DNA from: Spirometra erinaceieuropaei
Lineage: Eukaryota; Platyhelminthes; Cestoda; Diphyllobothriidea; Diphyllobothriidae
Direction of reading: 5' to 3'
NCBI GenBank assembly: GCA_902702965.1
Contig: CACRXP010000681.1
Coordinates: 76,529-140,528, forward strand
DNA length: 64,000 nucleotides
A model generated the notes under the pieces. That model did no database searches, was not told the DNA's origin, and was given only the letters and a program-made list of their open reading frames with translations. How positions within the stretch are numbered: position 1 is the first letter of the stretch; each line of letters starts with the position of its first letter. Positions 35,782-46,142 of this stretch are shown here, piece after piece. Position numbers and translations under genes: made by a program.

Positions 35782-35959
35782 ATGGGTATTAATGAATTTA
35801 AAATATGGAAACACTTGCATGGGTCAGTTACTGGACGCATTTGTAAAGCAAATGATTCTGGTAGCGTTTCTTTGTCAAACGCGCTGTTCGTGTTCATGTC
35901 ATTTTACAATGTGGGCTTCGGTCGATATTTTTGGATAAATGACAGTCAGACTGTAACTG
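35782..35959 (+). CDS. Family locus L4, candidate exon C
   Basis: A frame reading GRICKANDSGSVSLSNALFV, FMSFYNVGFGRYFWINDSQT and VT ends at a donor ACTG/GTACGG in phase 1. This phase joins correctly to the phase-1 acceptor of L4 exon A at 38138. The GSV...F-x-F-Y stretch vaguely follows the SIDGC...FFYHAINF part of L6 exon C, but the conserved Gly-Cys is absent. The 5' limit is unknown. The exon would be separated from exon A by about 2.2 kb. Confidence 0.28.
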
Positions 35960-36161
35960 GTACGGTTTAAGTCTGGGTGTGAAATTGGGAGGGAAATGTA
36001 CGCGCTTCAGATTTTTGGGGAAATAATTCACGCTCTCTCTATTATTTCTTGTTATTCCTAGAAGACGTCGTATGCTGCCGCAAAATTATTTGGTCAAATT
36101 CACTTCAACATGCTCATGTCAGCCTCGTTGGTAACTATGAATTCAAATAATACACATATAT

Positions 36162-36580
36162 ATAGCAGAGAGGGGACAAGAGAAGTTGGAGGTAGGTTGA
36201 TACAGCACTGCTTCGAATTTCTTTGCCTTACTTCACCCAATCATAACCCTGACGACCAGCTGGGACCGGAAACACAAGCATGAGCACGGACACATCTGGC
36301 GCGGTTTGGCCGCCACTGGGGTATACCAGATGGGTCATAGGCACCTCACAGAACCGACGTTTATCAAATGCTCGCCAGCCGTCATTCTCTGTCGCTGCAG
36401 ATCGGGTATTCACTCAGGAATAAGTGCACACATATCTATTGGCTTCCCGAAGCAAACAAGCTTCGTATGGGCGACAGGGGTCACGAATAGGCTACCACCT
36501 ACGAGGCCGAAGTCGGTCAAGCTATGATAGCAGAGGGAAGACGAGAGAGTCTGGGTGGTAGGTTGATACAGCACTCTATC
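36162..36580 (+). repeat. Two direct repeats of about 50 bp enclosing a GC-richer segment
   Basis: GCAGAG...GGTAGGTTGATACAGCACT occurs at about 36165-36210 and again at 36530-36575. The 320 bp in between are GC-richer than the surroundings. It may be a small element with terminal direct repeats or a partial tandem duplication. No coding function is evident. Confidence 0.45.
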
Positions 36581-38137
36581 GGGCTTACTTGCTCTAGGTG
36601 GGAATTTGGTCGAAGGGTTTAGCTGCTGCTGAAATTTGATAAGTCCACTCCAGGCCAGTCAAATTAGATCATGGTTTCTCTATATAAAATGTGTATCGCA
36701 TCATTGCGTGCTATTAAATGCGGGCGTATGTCGATACGATCAGATCATTGATCAATATAGCCGCGGAATAGTTCGTATGATAACATTTTCTTTTTACTAT
36801 TAGGTAACAGTTTCAATTTAACAGCAGGAACTGTTGTTTACTTCCTACTTCGCTCATGATTTTCATTTCAAAATCTATACTCGCTTTCCCTATTAGAAGT
36901 CGCTTCTTTGCTTATCACTTCAACAAACGTCAGAGCACCAAACTGAAAGTGCTGTCTTGTCTGAATATTAGCCGTATAAATGCTGGTCTGCGATGAGGAT
37001 GTTAATAATTTCTGACGGTAATCAGTGTACCCCGTTTTCTGCTACTTAAATGAACGCAAATAACTCATAGCAAGTACATTTCGAAACCACACCCTTTACT
37101 TCATCCTATTTCGTCTTACCATGTAAAAATAAGCAACTTAAATACGGTCAAAGGTCAGTCTCGTTTTTAAAAATTCATTCAAACATTTATGCTTCAGTCG
37201 GTCGTCCTTGTAGTCCGGACATCAGTAGCTTACTTTAATTGCATACTTGCATCTCTATTTGTTCGTTAAAATCTGCCTGTAATAAAAGAGCAGTTTAACG
37301 AATCATATCGTCGTCTTCTGAATCTCCAAAGGTCTATAAAATAAACAGTGAGTATTGAGTTTATGTAGGCATGCAATTACTGGCTGCAATTGCTTTCTTA
37401 CTTTATTGTACAGAGTGCTGCTTAATTAATAGAGGTAAATTTTCTTTCTCTTACGTCTATTAAATCTGCTGGTCCATGGTTTGTGGAGTGAATTGAAGTA
37501 CGAAAAATACCAAAGAATTTCAATCGCGTGTTTATTTGCTTTTGTCTAACAAAGCACATATACGCCTCATATGAATAACCTGACGCCTTCGGCATGAGTA
37601 AGCCTTTGGCGTTAAAATAGCTCTTCTTAAATATCCTTATTATTACAACAATACATCGTTTTATGATAAATGAGCTCGATGGACTCACCTTCGTTAAAAA
37701 TTATGATACAGCTACTTATCAAAATAGTCTTAATCAGACCTAAGAATTTTTCTGAACGCTGTAGTTCTTTCGCTGTATTTTACTGCATTTTAATTTTTAA
37801 ATTAAACATCTCTGTAAAAATCGTTCGCAAATTATATTAACTGTCCAGCTTTCAAATGAATGGAGATGTCCAAATTCAGTTGGTTTCCCTGAAAAAGGTA
37901 ACACTGTTTTACTTGCATAACTTAAAAATTATATGACGTATGCAGCGAGTGTCTTAGGCTTTAGACAAAGAGCACATTCCAGTAGTCTACTAGTGCATCC
38001 ATACGAGGACGATCGACTTATAACGTTTGTTGTACAAACAGCATTGACATGCTGTGTTCGCCAATTATATAGTTGCAAAAAATTTTAAAGGTTATCATAA
38101 TTAGCGTTAATAATGATGAGATTGTTTATGCTTTCAG
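36581..38137. other. Presumed L4 intron; nothing else identified
   Basis: If 35782-35959 belongs to L4 this is intronic. No motif or exon with convincing borders was found, apart from a strong minus-strand donor-like CGAAG/GTGAGT at about 37693 without a recognisable exon. Confidence 0.3.
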
Positions 38138-38841
38138 ATGAAACAAGATGTCCGCGTTCTAGCGATGGCTTTAATCTCAGTGAAGTGGCCGCACACTTGG
38201 CTCGGGAAGCTGATTACCGCCTCTTTAAAAAAATATTACAGAATAAATACTGGCGTTACTACTTCATAATTACAGCGCATAAGCAACCCTTATCTTTCGA
38301 TTGCACATTTATGCGGGACGAATGGACAGACAGATACTGGCAATATTCATGCATAGCTCCGATCCCAAACGCCGAAGTTCATATAGCAAGAGAGGTAAGA
38401 TGGAAATGGATGTATAATTGCCAAATTTTAAGCTGTATGCTATTCTTGCTATTTCTTCAACTTATCCTTTTACCCCATGCACACTTCAAAAACCAACAGA
38501 GCCTACAATTTAGAAAGCGAAAAAGTCCACGTTTTGGCCCCGGATATTCCACGTTCATATTAGGTAGTTTAGCTCTGAAGGCAACTGTTGATTTTACTTA
38601 CTGGAAAGTGGATAACCAGCAGCCAAAAATGATTCGCCTGTCCTCTCTGAAGCTCTGCAATGGATGCACGAATGTTTCCAAGAGCTCATATGGACCCATC
38701 AACAAATNNNNNNNNNNNNNNNNNNNNNNNNNNNNNNNNNNNNNNNNNNNNNNNNNNNNNNNNNNNNNNNNNNNNNNNAATTGGGTTAAAAGTTCTAACG
38801 GGCCATCACTATTTCCAGCCGACTGTGAAACGATGGCATAA
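38138..38841 (+). CDS. Family locus L4, exons A and B (105-nt intron, assembly gap)
   Basis: Exon A runs 38138-38394 (257 nt). It follows TTATGCTTTCAG in phase 1 and encodes TRCPRSSDGFNLSEVAAHLA, LFKKILQNKYWRYYFIITAH, FDCTF, WQYSC and EVHIARE before the donor GAG/GTAAGA. The intron is 38395-38499. Exon B starts at 38500 in phase 0 (SLQFRKRK) and encodes GSLALKATVDFTYWKV and MIRLSSLKLC. It then enters the 71-N gap at 38708 and resumes in frame, ending ADCETMA-stop at 38839-38841. Cysteines at CPR, (D)CTF, YSC, LSSLKLC and near the C-terminus match L6. Both exons are open, so this is a plausible gene. Comparison with L6 suggests the gap is over-estimated by about 30 nt. The function is unknown; a secreted, disulfide-bonded protein is inferred. 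Confidence 0.65.
38708..38778. other. Assembly gap (71 N)
   Basis: A run of N inside exon B of L4. The gap hides roughly the last third of the exon up to the final 15 residues or so. Confidence 1.
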
Positions 38842-38954
38842 TGCCGATTTCACTCGTTCACGAGCTGCGAACACTCTTATTTTTAAGGTTGTAATTTGTC
38901 ATATTGAGCAGTCCAAATAATAACTTGGCAAGCTTACGCATTCTTTTGATAAAT

Positions 38955-39715
38955 TATCATGGGACCTGTTTATTTATATGGGAACGAGGTACAAGCTAAA
39001 ATGTGCGGGTAATAAGCGTAATCGATAGCGTTCGGCCTTACTTAAAAACGGGGCATGTGAAGAGAGTGGGTTGGAGGGAGGAAGGAGGGGGAAGTCAGTG
39101 ACATTGAGGGTTGGGTTGAGCCCCGTCTGAAGGGTGTGGGAAGGAGGTATGGACTCGCAGACATGCGTACCGTTAATCGATCCTTACCCACGGTAGACGC
39201 TGAGCTTGTAAGGCTGCATTGGCCGTACGAGTAGACGCCTACGCGTAAGAATACGAGAACATCTGCCGGCATGGCTGAGGAAGGATGAAGTTAAGAGCAT
39301 AAGCAGCTCCATCCGGGTACATCCCAACGAAGCCTTCCGTGTGATTTACAAGGTCCCACCTAAATAACCTAAGTGACTGAGTCAGCGCTTATTAGCAACA
39401 GCAGAGTCAACTGCCGTCAGGCTACAGAGGCCGGTCCTGTGCGCGCAGAAGATCTTCTTGCACGCTGCGCGTCTATCGTGGCCAAAGATCGATTAACTGC
39501 ATGCATGTCTCCGCGTCCCCATTCCCCCTTCCTCTAATACCCCCTGTGACAGGGCTTGGCCTAACCCTCCCTGTCACTGACTGTCTCTCTTCTGACCCCC
39601 ACACCATCTACATTCACATACCCCGTTTGTATGTAAGGGCGAACAGTAATCGATTGCTCTCATCATTCAGACGTTTAGGTTTGTAACTCGTTCCCATATA
39701 AACGTACAGGCTCGA
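38955..39715 (+). mobile_element. Degenerate PLE fragment flanked by short inverted repeats
   Basis: Left flank 38957-38997 (TTTATATGGGAACGAGGTAC) and right flank 39680-39712 (GTAACTCGTTCCCATATAAA) are inverted copies of each other. They enclose a decayed GIY-YIG tail at 39180-39494. The arrangement suggests a small remnant of the PLE family seen at 2397-3079. Confidence 0.6.
39180..39494 (+). pseudogene. Penelope-like element GIY-YIG tail, heavily mutated
   Basis: Nucleotide similarity to 2780-3080 is clear: AATACGAGAACATCTGCCGG versus the AATACGAGAGCACCTTCCCG region, then TTCCGTGTGATTTACAAGGT, TTATTAGCAACAGCAGA and GTGGCCAAAG. Several frameshifts and stops mean no continuous frame remains. 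It is the same PLE family as the 2.4-kb copy. Confidence 0.78.
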
Positions 39716-41763
39716 TGATATTTTATCGAAAAAGCGCGTAAACGCGCCAAAGTTAGTCCATTATCGCATGTCATTCAAAATTGGGCGCATTGTTAAATGC
39801 GAGGTTGTGAAATTTTATCGTCATTCTTGATTGCAGATGATGCCTAAATAGAAATATGTATGTTAGCAAGTGTCACACTTGGGCAAGAGTGAGCACGATC
39901 CCTTTGGGAGTAGACCAACGCATGTATCCAAATTAATGTCTGTGTGTGTGTTCTTTGGTGGTTGTGCTAACAAAACTGGCCACGCGGTAGATTCGCTGGA
40001 TCAACAGGGGCAAACTTTGTCGGAATGTGCGACGTAAAAAATCCGAACATTCGGTGTGCAACCTGTGGCGGACCCTATTGTTGTTGTTGTTGGTTTAAAA
40101 TGTTGGCCATTTTCGTTTTGGGCGAGATGCTGGGTCCGGTCACGACATCCACCCGCGTCCTTGCGTGCCTACGGTCTTCTCGACTGTGTCTTCGCATCGG
40201 GTGCCGCTGGAGCAGGAAGAGAGAGTACGGCGGATGAGCGAACATCCATGTTCACTATAAACTAGCTCGCGCGCCTGCATTAACCCGCTGTGGAGCACAC
40301 GGAGCACATCGTCTGGATGTATTTAGTCACGAAATACATATGCATATATTGGCCTTGAATTTGGTGCTTCGTTTCCATCGATCGCAAATTACAAGGAGAC
40401 GTTGTGTATTAAAATATCGATACATGCACAATTATTTGCAACTCAATGACACTAAATATGTTGTGCAGTTAAAAATAAGCAGGTACGATCGTTGAAGTAA
40501 AGGGTTAGATTTTATAATTCTTATTGCAATCCACGATCTGATATTATAGTCGATAATATATATGTAGGCATATCGACTGCAGTATGTGTGTCACTTCGGC
40601 CGTCATGACGAGGATATCCACCGTTTGCTCCATAAAAAGCGGAGAGCTTGGACGGCCACTTGTGCGATATTAAAGCCTGCAAAATCCCCTGTATAAAACA
40701 CACTGTTATTTGAACGAAGCGATTTCGATAACCCCGTATTGGCGTAATCGATCAGGATGTGCTGTAGAAACCTTATTCGATGTTCAGTGACTAAATTGTG
40801 AAGCATTGTAGACATTCAGCAAATTATCATTCAGTGAGTTCCACTGGCTAACAAGGGCTTTGGACAAGGATAACTACGGATTATGTGATCCGCGTCCTAG
40901 CAATCCCGAAGTGCAGACCACGATAGTTCCTTTTGAAGTAAGAAAGAGGAGGGAAATAATTGGAAGAAATTATCAATCTCTGAAAAATTCTCGGAAACAT
41001 GTGACTTCTAGAATGTCGTAGCGAATCTATTTCCGGGTGAAAGATACAGTAAGGTGTAAGAAATAACTAAGGCAAGGGTCGAGTGGTCGAGTGATACCTG
41101 GCTCTGGTTTTGTAGGTAGCCCCTTTTTGACTGGCATTCATGTTCTTGACGTTGGTTAACTAACACCTTTAAAATCTGCAAGTGGTAGTCAACGATCCTG
41201 CTATCCGAAATGAGCTGGTCAAAAAGTGAAGTTCGCTTACATTTGCCTGTTGATCCAACGACCTTTATTTCCTTCAAAATCGCTTTGGTGCAAAATAAAC
41301 GTGAGAAGTCCTTACGCATATTGTTCACTAAACCACAGCCATGTTCTCGTTAATGCTATTAAAATTACTTTAAACCATGTCATGAAAGTATTTTGGGGTG
41401 CGAATCACCAGCCACTATCCAAATAAATCATGCACCGATCGATGAATGTCATACAGGCGCAACTTTACCCAACTATACATCCAATCGAAAAAAGTCCAAA
41501 AGGACATCATATAAGCAGAACGGTTGGATTTAAATGCACACAGTCATACCGACCCATTGAACAAGTGTTAATGTCGTTTGACGGTATGTAAATCGCACAC
41601 GGACATAACAGTGTTTTTTTCCTGTGCCGAATCTGCTGATTTGTCGGCACAATCCGTCATAGGGTAAATATATCAATGCTCTTTGGATTGCTACACACGT
41701 TTGAATTTATCGTTTTTTCGTGATCAGATGATTAAAGTTGAAATAAGTGCTGTATACAGGGCA
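39716..41763. other. No identifiable feature; small (GTT)n tract
   Basis: Contains TTGTTGTTGTTG at about 40079. Minus-strand frames at 40603-40815 and 41008-41328 (106 codons) have no recognisable motif. No gene is supported. Confidence 0.35.
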
Positions 41764-41918
41764 ACGGGCTGGTGGAACGGTGGGTATAGAGGCGTAGACT
41801 TCCAAACCAACAGGTCGCGTGTTCTAGGCTCGGGTGTTCCACACTTTGGGCTTAGGTATGACTGGCCGACGACGGCTAATAAGCCATAAATGGTCATTCC
41901 AGTCTCCCTTGTCTTTGA
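41764..41918 (+). mobile_element. tRNA-derived SINE, copy 3
   Basis: The copy runs from a tRNA-like head (GGGCTGGTGGAACGGTGGGT, then AGGTCGCGTGTTCTAGGCTC) into the body CCGACGACGGCTAATAAGCC and the end GTCTCCCTTGTCTTTGAC. Compared with copy 1 it has small insertions in the head and lacks the distal tail. Confidence 0.8.
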
Positions 41919-41979
41919 CTTAACAAGCCACTTTAGTAAAAGTAGAGAACTATTGTTTAATAATCGGTCATTTCACGAT

Positions 41980-42330
41980 TTAAAAAATCTCACAATTATA
42001 CCCCTCTTTTAAGAATGAATTGCAAGAATCCGTAGTGATCATTGGGATAAATATTTATATGCATGTTTTCCATAATATATAATTGAACGTTTTAAAAGGG
42101 CACTTAAAAATAAATGTGAACAAAGCATGCTACTGATGCAGTCATTTTCTACAGAGTATAGTTTTTGGCATGCATCCGGACGGAAGTTCGTTCGAATGCT
42201 GGCATTTTGGGGTAACCGAATTATTAAGAATTTTACTTCATGATAATTAATGTTGCAACCCTACTTAACTATCCTTTTCGAACCGAAGGCCCATATTGGA
42301 AGTTCGATTGACAGTTCATGAGTCAGCCAA
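41980..42330. repeat. FB-B foldback, half element
   Basis: Words such as AATTATACCCCT, ATAAATATTTATATGCATG, TTTTCTACAGAGTA and AGTTCATGAGTCAGCC follow one arm of the FB-B copies at 16148-16940 and 27941-28940. No partner arm is present. Confidence 0.45.
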
Positions 42331-42734
42331 TCTGCCGTCTTCTGTGATCACTCTTGTCCTGTTTTCGAAGAAATGCCGGTATATTTCTGATTTGATACGT
42401 TTCGTAAAATGTTCAGTGAAATCGTAATGGTGTCCGTTTGACTGTCATTTGAAAAGTCAGACACAATCTTACATTTGGTATCCATTTCCTTAAACTGCGT
42501 TGATATGCTCGTCTCACCAGTTATTCAGCAACATCATTGGGAATAATGTTGTCCTCTTTTCGCGGACAATTTGGCACCTGTGTAAATGCGGGTATTTGCG
42601 AGATAAGTTCATTTCTAATAACAACTTAGAACGACTATTTCTGTGAAAACGACCGATAGGCAGAAGAATTTCCGTTACACGGCACATAATGCAATGCAAT
42701 CCGTTTGCAAGATACATTTATTTGGCCTAACACG

Positions 42735-44340
42735 CTAAGAGCACAAAAACCTAACATTACTTTTCCAACTCTTCCGTCGGTTACATTCGTAGCACACAGG
42801 ACTTTGCCCTCTAGATGAATTCCAGTCAACGCCAGGGAGAAGCTGGATCCCGGGGAAGACAATTACATGCGGGTTGCTGGCTTGGGGGCTTTTAGCCAAG
42901 GCGAATGTGGGACCTGTATGAAATTCTTCTGTGCGCATAGGACCGGTCCGCGTAGCCTGATTGCAACCGCTTCTATCGGCGTTAACAAGCGCTGCCAAAG
43001 TAGTTTTGGATAGCTTGACGGGACCCTGTAAATCACTCTGAAGGCCTCTCTGGCGTCTACAAGGTGGTATGTGTCTACAATTTGCGCAAGGATCGAGCTG
43101 CTGATGTTCTTTATTTGACCCTTTCCGAAGCATGCTGGAAATTTTTGTTATTCTTTTGGTTAAACGCCAGCTCGTGCGACCAATATGGTCTCCCCACAGA
43201 GGCACGTTAAGGAGTAAGTACACATTAAAATGGTCTGGGCTGGAAGTTTGCCCTTGCTCTCTCCGTATAGGATGGGACTGGTGGAGAAAAGTGCACGAAT
43301 GTCAGCCGCTGGAAAGGTCAGTGATACTGCTTCAGTTAGGCCTCTTCTTAAAAGTTCACTCGGCCTGCAATTGGTCCCTTACGCGGAACCTTTACTTTCC
43401 TGTCGTTAGTATCGGGGTCGTTGGTGGTCCTTCGGCAATGTTCTCAGCAACGAATCGATCAGGATACCCATTCTGTCAAAAGTTCTTTCTCAACACTATC
43501 AGCAGAGCAGATTCTTTTCACTCTTTCTCTCAAACACCGGACTAAATGACGTTTAACCTTTAGCGGTATGAAACCCCCAAAAATGTGTGCATTGTCCGGA
43601 TCACATTTTCTTACGATTGACGCTACGTCGAATGCTGCCGTCAGGTCTTATACTCAGAAGCGCATCCAGAAATGGAAGTGAAATGGACTGTTATTCTTTC
43701 AGCGTGAATTTGATTGATGGGTGCAACTGATTTATAGCATTTAGTATAATTGAGATGTCACTTTTTCGATGCAGTTGCGAATTCATCATTCACGTACCGC
43801 CCACTGTATATGAGACCGTTGACCTGGAGCCGTAACTGGAAAGCTTTAAGCTTGTTTATGAAATATTCGCCAAAGCGCTCCAATGGGCGAGCCCATACCT
43901 ACGCCGTCCATATGTTTATATATATATATTGTTGTCAAATAGTGCCTGCGTGTTTAATGTTCACATCAGTAACAATTATCTGAGGGCATTGACAAGCATT
44001 CCTATAACATTTTTATTGTGGGCAATGAAATAACAAAGGCAGTTGACCGGTTCCGCTTCCCATACGTTCGAAAAGAGGAATGAGACATCTACCGAAAACA
44101 TGACCAGTTTGATCAGATCGAGGTCTTTCATGCAGTTAATGATTTCAAAGGTATCCTATATCTATGTGGCGTTAGTTGATACTGCAGAGGCATAAGATTC
44201 TTCACCAGCCATTTCGATATTGTATGGTACGGCGTGTTCCTCATATCGAAGATTAGGCGAACAGGTCTGCCATATTTTTGGATCTTCGGCAAGCCATATA
44301 ACCGAGGTATATGCGTGCAGATGGGTCGGAATCGCACTAC
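42735..44340 (-). pseudogene. Penelope-like element RT plus GIY-YIG, minus strand, multiply frameshifted
   Basis: Reading from 44340 downwards: RT entry motif PRLYGLPKIQK (about 44300); RT motif A region KLVMFSVDVSFLFSNV (about 44060-44110); motif B region HMDGVGMGSPIGALWRIF (about 43860-43920); and a catalytic motif C that reads YVND (about 43779-43799) where YVDD is expected. These are followed by LDALLSIRPDGSIRRSVNRK and then the endonuclease region GDHIGRTSWRLTKRI (about 43150-43200) with LDPCANCRHI downstream. Frames change several times, so it is a dead copy. This is the only PLE in the window that retains most of the RT domain. Its ends are not sharply defined. Confidence 0.85.
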
Positions 44341-44727
44341 GTTTCATGAAACGAAGGTTTCACAACGATGGAAAAAAGAAACTGTGAGGAATAATATCGT
44401 TTTTACGTCAAGCAAACACATTAAGTGAATGTCCGAACTGTCGTTGTCTCAGTTACCAATGAGACGTGAAAACGGATTGCCCCATAATCATGGGTTATGA
44501 GCAAAAAACACAACTTCTGTTGTGCGCAGTACATATTGCACATGCGTTTGGAAATTTTTTTCTCTAAAGCCGGCCACGTAATGTATGTCCTGGGTCGACA
44601 CAGGGGCAGGATGGCGTTATCGGATATATCAATCTATAACAAATGCCACAGTTCTGAGTGTGCTGACAGAAGCGAACAGGCAAGTTCCTTGTTGCAGTTC
44701 AGACGACGATGATGCGATCACTGGTAC

Positions 44728-45035
44728 AAAAAAATTATTTGCCTGACGTTTCGGATTCTCACTCGAATCCATCAACAGACACATTCGCAGATAAAGGTGA
44801 TGGTGGCACAAGGTGTGCAGTATTTATAGCACGTTGCTGCCATGGGACCATATGCGCGCTGTAATTAACAGCTCTCGCAATCACCGATGGGGTCGTAATT
44901 GATGCGGTGGTGGCTTGTCTGTCCGAGACGTTAATTGCCGTGATTTCCTGATCCGTGCTGGATGCTGGTGTGACGATTGCTTGTCAAATTGGCTCGCTGT
45001 CACTGGGATAATTGCTCGCCCGCGCCATCCCACGG
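44728..45035 (-). repeat. PLE LTR-like repeat, left inverted copy
   Basis: On the minus strand it carries the same order as the right copy: GCGGGCGAGCAATTAT, GACAAGCCACCACCGC, GAGAGCTGTTAATTACAGCG, TGCTATAAATACTGCACACC, then the hammerhead-like segment. It differs from the right copy at scattered positions, including one in the ribozyme core. Confidence 0.82.
44745..44778 (-). ncRNA. Minimal hammerhead-like motif, core mutated
   Basis: It reads CTGTTGA, T, GGATTC, loop, GAATCC, GAAACGTC on the minus strand. The invariant A of CTGANGA is replaced by T, so self-cleavage is expected to be lost. Stem II (GGATTC/GAATCC) is intact. Confidence 0.6.
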
Positions 45036-45905
45036 GACAGCAACCAGCTGACCTTCCTGTATGTCCTCGTCTGCCGCAAAGATTGTGTTGGCCTAAAAAC
45101 AAAAGTGTTCAGGAAAACGACAAATACGACGCAAATACTGAACTTTAATGGCAACCCCCCGAGCAGTCACAAAAGCGGTTGCGTAAGGGCGCTATAGCGG
45201 CGCATCGATACGCTCTGCAGTAAAACGGAAGACAAAGTTGCTGAATTACAATATCTTCGACGGGTAATGAGAGCTAATGTTTACCCGCGCAATTTTGTCA
45301 ACCTGTGCATACGAAAAGCACACCAGAGACCAAATCCAACCGGCCTCAAATTTTGGCGGGCTCTTCCGTACGTGAAGAACGTCTCGGAAGCAGTTAGTCG
45401 TCTTCTCACTCCACTTGGAGTTGCACACAGGCCGGAGGCAACCATTAGGCGCCAAGTCATGAGGCCAAAAGACCCGCTGACAAGGCAGGAAGCGTCTGCA
45501 TTCGTTTACCGGATCTGGTCTGGTTGCGGACAAAGGAATTATGTCGGACAAACTGGGAGATTACTCCGTACGCGAATTGCCGATCAAGCAGCAGCAGTGA
45601 GGCGAGGAGACGCTAGCTCTCAGGTGGCGGCACACTCGACGGGACCCGGCCCTATTTTCAAATTTCAAGACGCCGAAATCCTCGCAAGGGGTGACAAGCG
45701 CGTGAGCCGCGAACTGCTCGAGTCATGGTTCTCAGGCCCGCAATCCATCAGCAAGCTCAATTACCTCCCGGTACCATATTCCGTACTGAGATTTTCCCTG
45801 GGCAGGAGGATCAGTCACGTGGGGAGGGCGCGGGCGAGCAATCATCACGGTGACAGTGAGCCAATTTGCCGAGCAATCATCACACCAGCAATCAAGCACG
45901 GATGA
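45030..45905 (+). pseudogene. PLE polyprotein: end of RT and GIY-YIG endonuclease, with one nonsense codon
   Basis: The frame begins in the last part of the RT (SNQLTFLYVLVCRKDC, GLKTKVFRKTTNTTQILNF). A TAG at 45195-45197 interrupts it. It continues with TEDKVAELQYLRRVMRANVY and KFWRALPYVKNVSEAVSRLL, and then the GIY-YIG domain VYRIWSGCGQRNYVGQTGRL. The end is SRELLESWFSGPQSISKLNY. The C-terminal coding end (about 45815-45905) overlaps the right inverted repeat. PLE Pol normally includes a complete RT with the YVDD box, which is missing because of 5' truncation. The YVGQTGR, Arg and ESWF positions look typical for the family. Confidence 0.9.
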
Positions 45906-46122
45906 CGAAATCACGGCCATTAACGACTCGGACTCGGACTGACAAGCCACCACCGCCTCAATTACGACCCCAGCGGTGATTGCGAGAGCTGTTAATTACA
46001 GCGCGCATATGGTCCCATGGCAGCCACGTGCTATAAATACTGCACACCTTGTGCAACCATCACCTTTATCTGCGAATGTGTCTGATGATGGATTCGAATG
46101 TGAATCCGAAACGTCAGGCCAA
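45815..46122 (+). repeat. PLE LTR-like repeat, right copy
   Basis: It is the inverted counterpart of 44728-45035, starting at about CACGTGGGGAGGGCGCGGGC. It includes a TATA-like CTATAAATACTGCA (46031-46044), about 38 bases upstream of the hammerhead core, a layout consistent with a promoter driving a self-processed transcript. Confidence 0.82.
46082..46115 (+). ncRNA. Minimal hammerhead ribozyme motif of the PLE type
   Basis: Core CTGATGA (46082-46088), one extra T, stem II GGATTC/GAATCC (46090-46095 with 46102-46107) closed by a 6-nt loop, then GAAA (46108-46111) and CGTC (46112-46115). Stem III would be only the C-G pair with no loop. This fits the minimal hammerheads reported in PLE terminal repeats, which are thought to act as dimers. 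Stem I pairing is not obvious from the flanks, so activity is uncertain. Confidence 0.65.
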
Positions 46123-46142
46123 TGAATTTCTTGTTGCAGTTC

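Larger units (their letters stand above)
44728..46122 (+). mobile_element. 5'-truncated Penelope-like element flanked by long inverted LTR-like repeats
   Basis: A left repeat (44728-45035, minus) and right repeat (45815-46122, plus) are inverted copies of each other, about 308 bp long. They enclose the 3' part of a PLE pol gene (45030-45905). Each repeat contains a TATA-box-like CTATAAATACTGCA and a minimal hammerhead-ribozyme motif. A 13-bp direct repeat (CTTGTTGCAGTTC, 44688-44700 and 46130-46142) brackets the unit and could be a target-site duplication, though other words also repeat in the flanks. Tandem or inverted flanking repeats with truncated 5' ends are typical of PLEs. Confidence 0.85.
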
